Source of the DNA: Ohessyouella blattaphilus
GTDB lineage: Bacteria; Bacillota; Clostridia; Lachnospirales; Lachnospiraceae
Assembly (NCBI RefSeq): GCF_024721265.1
Contig: NZ_JAMXOC010000001.1
Coordinates: 310,001 to 374,000 of the forward strand
DNA: 64,000 bases
Direction: 5' to 3'
Shown here: positions 61,134 through 64,000 of the stretch, piece by piece
Numbering within the stretch: the stretch's first letter is position 1
How the letters are laid out: every line of letters begins with the position of its first letter
Program-made: the position numbers and the translations under genes
Notes under the pieces: model-generated
Seen by the model: the letters and a program-made list of their open reading frames with translations, nothing else
What the model was told of the DNA's origin: nothing
The model's database searches: none

Positions 61134-62147
61134 CTAAAATTTGGCTAATTCTCGCACCGTTTCGATAATTCGTTTGGTTGATGGGATTACGTAATTTTCC
61201 ATTGGCGCCGCAAAAGGCGTCGGTGTATCGTAAGCAGCCACCACCTTAATTGGTGCATCTAAATCAAAAATATTATGTTCCGCAAAATGAGATGCTACTT
61301 GCGCTCCCCAACCGTTGTTATACGTATCTTCGTGAACAATACATAACTTACCTGTTTTCTTCACCGATTGTTCTACTGTTTCATAATCAAACGGTACCAG
61401 ACTGCGGGGGTCGATCACTTCGCAGCTAATCCCTTCTTTTTCTAGCTCCACGGCTGCTTCTTGTGCTCTATAACTCATTAACAAGTTAGCGACGATGGTT
61501 ACGTCTGTCCCTTCTCGCCTAACTGCCGCCTTCCCGAACTCTACGGTATAGTCTGTCTCTGGAACTTCGCCTGCCACCTTCATCGCATCTTTCTCCTTGC
61601 GCGAACCTCCATACAGTAATTTATGTTCAAATACCAGGACGGGATTATCATCTCTTATCGCTTGCTTAAGCATCCCTTTTGCATCATAGGGTGTCGAAGG
61701 GCAGATAACCTTAAGTCCCGGAATATGCGTAAAGTAACTTTCCAGACTTTGCGCATGTTGAGCCCCACGGTTTGTAGCTCCACAAGGAGCACGTAGTACC
61801 ATCGGTACATGTACTGTCCCGCCCGACATATAGCACATCTTTGCTGCCTGATTGACTAACTGGTCCATCATACAAAATAAGAAATCACCATACTGCAAGT
61901 CTGCTACTGGACGCATCCCTGTAATTCCAGCACCTACACATACACCACCAATTAGGATTTCGGCAATTGGTGTATTAAGAATTCGTTCATTTCCAAACTC
62001 CTCAGCTAAGCCTTTTGTAACTGTAAAGGCGCCGCCCATTCCTCCTTCAATATCCACATCTTCACCGAGACAAAATACAGCTTCATCCCTTCTCATCTCT
62101 TCTCTTATTGCTTGTTTTAAAGCATCTGCAATCGATAGTTCTGCCAT
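61134..62147 (-). CDS. TPP-dependent 2-oxo acid/acetoin dehydrogenase E1 beta subunit
   Basis: About 337 residues. Transketolase pyrimidine-binding and C-terminal domains: GEDVDIEGGMGGAFTVTKGL, LNTPIAEILIGGVCVGAG, GAQHAQSLESYFTHIPGLKV and HEDTYNNGWGAQV. Pairs with E1 alpha. ATG at 62147 shares bases with the E1 alpha stop (TAATG), with GGAGG eight bases upstream. Confidence 0.93.
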   Translation of the reverse strand: MAELSIADALKQAIREEMRRDEAVFCLGEDVDIEGGMGGAFTVTKGLAEEFGNERILNTPIAEILIGGVCVGAGITGMRPVADLQYGDFLFCMMDQLVNQAAKMCYMSGGTVHVPMVLRAPCGATNRGAQHAQSLESYFTHIPGLKVICPSTPYDAKGMLKQAIRDDNPVLVFEHKLLYGGSRKEKDAMKVAGEVPETDYTVEFGKAAVRREGTDVTIVANLLMSYRAQEAAVELEKEGISCEVIDPRSLVPFDYETVEQSVKKTGKLCIVHEDTYNNGWGAQVASHFAEHNIFDLDAPIKVVAAYDTPTPFAAPMENYVIPSTKRIIETVRELAKF

Positions 62148-63130
62148 TATGCGATACCTCCTTCCCAATACACATCTGTTAATGCATCTTCTGGCTGTGG
62201 CTCTGGTGCATTTTTCGCGTATTCGATTTCTTCATCTATTTCCGCTAGGATTGCCCCTTCCACTTCTTGCAACTCTTCTTCACTTGCCACGCCTTCGGCT
62301 AAAAGTCGATTACGGAACGTTGTCACAGGATCTCTAGAGAACCACTCTGCTTCCTCTTCTTTCGGTCGATATCCACACGCATCATTTCGGGAATGACCAC
62401 CTATCCGATAAGTCTTCAGTTCTAATATTGTCGGTCCTTTGCCATCACGTGCCCTCTTAATGGCTTTTTTAGCCGCTTCGTTTACCGCAAGCACATCATT
62501 TCCATCCACCACTTCACTAGGGATTCCATATGCACTCCCTCTATCGGCTGCTACATTCTCCACTGCTGTGGTCATCTTTATTGAGGTTGTTGCAGAATAT
62601 AAATTGTTCTCACATACGTATACAACCGGTAGTTTCCAAACCGCCGCCGCATTCAGCGCTTCGTGAAAAGCACCTTCATTACTTGCGCCATCGCCGAAGA
62701 AACATACTGCCACATTATCTGTTTTAAGCATCTTGCACCGAAGTGCAACTCCCGCTGCGATAGGGAGATTACCGCCTACAATCGCATTAGCGGTAATCGC
62801 TCCTACAGAAATATCTCCCGTATGCATAGCCCCGCCTTTGCCCTTACAGCATCCTTCGGCCTTACCAAACATTTCACACATCATAGACCGAAGGCTTACA
62901 CCTTTCGCTAAGTCATGACCTGCTGGTCGATGAGTAGTAAGAATATAATCCTCTTTTCTTAAGTCATAGATCATCCCTACAGCACATGCTTCTTGACCAT
63001 GAGATTGATGTATCGTTCCCGGCATGATTCCCTCTAAAAACAAATAGTAAATCGCTTCCTCATATTGACGAATGAGATACATATCTTTATACATCCCAAG
63101 CGCCCGTTCCTTTTTTGGCATTTTGACCAT
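62147..63130 (-). CDS. TPP-dependent 2-oxo acid/acetoin dehydrogenase E1 alpha subunit
   Basis: 327 residues. TPP/Mg motif GDGASNEGAFHEALNAAAV ending CENN, plus MPGTIHQSHGQEACAVG and THRPAGHDLAKG, where related enzymes usually read RGHGH. Closest in pattern to the acetoin-type (AcoA) family. It decarboxylates or cleaves a 2-oxo acid or alpha-hydroxyketone and loads the E2 lipoyl arm. ATG at 63130, AAGGAG eight bases upstream. Confidence 0.93.
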   Translation of the reverse strand: MVKMPKKERALGMYKDMYLIRQYEEAIYYLFLEGIMPGTIHQSHGQEACAVGMIYDLRKEDYILTTHRPAGHDLAKGVSLRSMMCEMFGKAEGCCKGKGGAMHTGDISVGAITANAIVGGNLPIAAGVALRCKMLKTDNVAVCFFGDGASNEGAFHEALNAAAVWKLPVVYVCENNLYSATTSIKMTTAVENVAADRGSAYGIPSEVVDGNDVLAVNEAAKKAIKRARDGKGPTILELKTYRIGGHSRNDACGYRPKEEEAEWFSRDPVTTFRNRLLAEGVASEEELQEVEGAILAEIDEEIEYAKNAPEPQPEDALTDVYWEGGIA

Positions 63131-63148
63131 TTCTAATTCTCCTTTCTA

Positions 63149-63967
63149 CTAGCAAATACAAGCTCCGCCATCCATAAGAATGTCGCTTCCCACAAAATAA
63201 CTACCTAGATCACTTGCTAGCAAGCACACAATCCCAGTTATCTCGTCCATATCTCCAAAACGTTTAATCGGCACTGAGTTTGCCCAATAATCAACCTCAA
63301 TCTGATCCATAAACTTGTGAGCCCCTGAAATCAAATATCCTGGACTGATAGAGTTCACACGAATTCCATGCTTAATCAGGTTCACCGCCATCCCTTTTGT
63401 CAAGTGCTTCGCGCCACCTTTTGAAGCAGTATAAGCAACCATATAGTCTTTTTCTAACCTGGTGGAATTTATAATCGTTCCCGACATTGAGACTGTATTG
63501 ATAATAGAACCGCCATGCCCATGCTCAATCATTAAATTGGCGCATTCCTTATTAACCATAAACATTCCCGTTAGATTGATATCAATAATCTTTTTGAACT
63601 CTTCAACTGGCATATTATTATGGTCGTTACCAACAAAAATTCCGGCATTTGAGTGAACAACGTCAATAGTTCCAAACGCATCCGATACCGCTTTCACCAT
63701 GTTTTTTATATCTTCTTCTTTTGTCACATCACACCCAACGGCGATTGTTTTTACCCCGTAGCGATTAGCAATTTCTGCCGCCACTACTTTGCTCTCTTCA
63801 ATAAAAGCTGGCAAATCCACAATTGCTACGTTTGCTCCAAGTTCTGCAAAACTAGTTGCTGTTGCTTTACCGATCCCGCCCTTAGCGCCAGTGACAATCG
63901 CTTGCTTCCCTGCCAAAGTAAATCTGTCCTTTACACTCGAGACGTCTTTAACGACTTGATTATTCAT
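63149..63967 (-). CDS. SDR-family sugar/polyol dehydrogenase
   Basis: About 272 residues. NAD loop TGAKGGIGKATA, NAGI, catalytic Ser in NTVSMSG and Tyr/Lys in YTASKGG, and ISPGYLISG. It probably oxidises a hydroxyl group of a polyol or sugar acid, the first step of the operon pathway. ATG at 63967 with AGGAGG nine bases upstream. It is the most upstream operon gene visible; others could lie beyond the window edge. Confidence 0.88.
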   Translation of the reverse strand: MNNQVVKDVSSVKDRFTLAGKQAIVTGAKGGIGKATATSFAELGANVAIVDLPAFIEESKVVAAEIANRYGVKTIAVGCDVTKEEDIKNMVKAVSDAFGTIDVVHSNAGIFVGNDHNNMPVEEFKKIIDINLTGMFMVNKECANLMIEHGHGGSIINTVSMSGTIINSTRLEKDYMVAYTASKGGAKHLTKGMAVNLIKHGIRVNSISPGYLISGAHKFMDQIEVDYWANSVPIKRFGDMDEITGIVCLLASDLGSYFVGSDILMDGGACIC

Positions 63968-64000
63968 TACAACTTTCCTCCTCATCATTGCTTGTTAATT

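Noticed and set aside
1-64000. CRISPR arrays, tRNA or rRNA genes, insertion sequences
   Set aside because: No regularly spaced repeats, no tRNA-like cloverleaf or rRNA stretches, and no transposase-like reading frames were noticed on either strand; reading was by eye, so short tRNA genes cannot be fully excluded.

Overview
The window reads as chromosomal DNA of an anaerobic low-to-moderate GC Firmicute, most likely a Clostridia/Lachnospiraceae-type organism. This placement is inferred from gene content: HydEGF [FeFe]-hydrogenase maturases, a FabK/FabT-type fatty acid cluster with a fused AccD-AccA carboxyltransferase, a T-box on valS, an LTA-synthase-family enzyme and strong AGGAGG ribosome sites. 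No rRNA, tRNA or CRISPR array was seen.

Layout. 1-3.9 kb (minus): phosphate uptake operon pstS-pstC-pstA-pstB behind tandem Pho-box-like repeats, preceded by a second pstS with its own promoter; both PstS proteins have the two halves of the usual PstS order swapped. 3.9-10.3 kb: RelQ-type alarmone synthetase, corrinoid adenosyltransferase, a PTS-IIC-like membrane protein, a chagasin-like lipoprotein, a small orphan gene, a Na/Pi cotransporter with PhoU tail, and a TPR membrane protein. 10.3-16.8 kb: an uncatalogued 44-aa ORF, folC, an LTA-synthase-like protein, and valS with a T-box. 16.8-24.2 kb: AEC transporter, divergent hydE-hydG-hydF, a membrane protein and a cytosolic hybrid histidine kinase.

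24.0-34.9 kb (minus): one complete type II fatty-acid operon, fabH-acpP-fabK-fabD-fabG-fabF-accB-fabZ-accC-accDA, then a FabK-like flavin oxidoreductase and FabT. A FabT-like palindrome sits on the -10 of the operon promoter, so the regulator at the 3' end closes a feedback loop. A truncated MerR remnant follows.

34.9-46.3 kb: an AT-rich defence island. A type I restriction-modification operon (S-like, hsdR, hsdS ... hsdM) carries a Fic gene and an AbiEi/AbiEii toxin-antitoxin pair between its parts. Two additional silent target-recognition cassettes, one on each strand, are bounded by the same short repeats that bound the two recognition domains of the active hsdS. Several hsdS 3'-end scars and a tyrosine recombinase flanked by an inverted repeat point to a shuffling specificity system.

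46.3-53 kb: MATE exporter; a VTC-domain / DUF4956 / Cthe_2159-like three-gene operon divergent from an OmpR-type two-component system. 53-64 kb (minus): a ten-gene catabolic operon: SDR dehydrogenase, E1alpha, E1beta, a class II aldolase-like protein with an altered active site, lipoyl E2, E3, an FGGY kinase, lipoate ligase, SGNH hydrolase and a GPH-family symporter. The genes look like import, oxidation, phosphorylation and cleavage of a sugar or polyol feeding a TPP/lipoyl dehydrogenase complex, with its own lipoylation enzyme; the substrate is not known to me.

The best candidates for something new are the hsdS cassette/cargo island and the ten-gene lipoyl-complex sugar operon.
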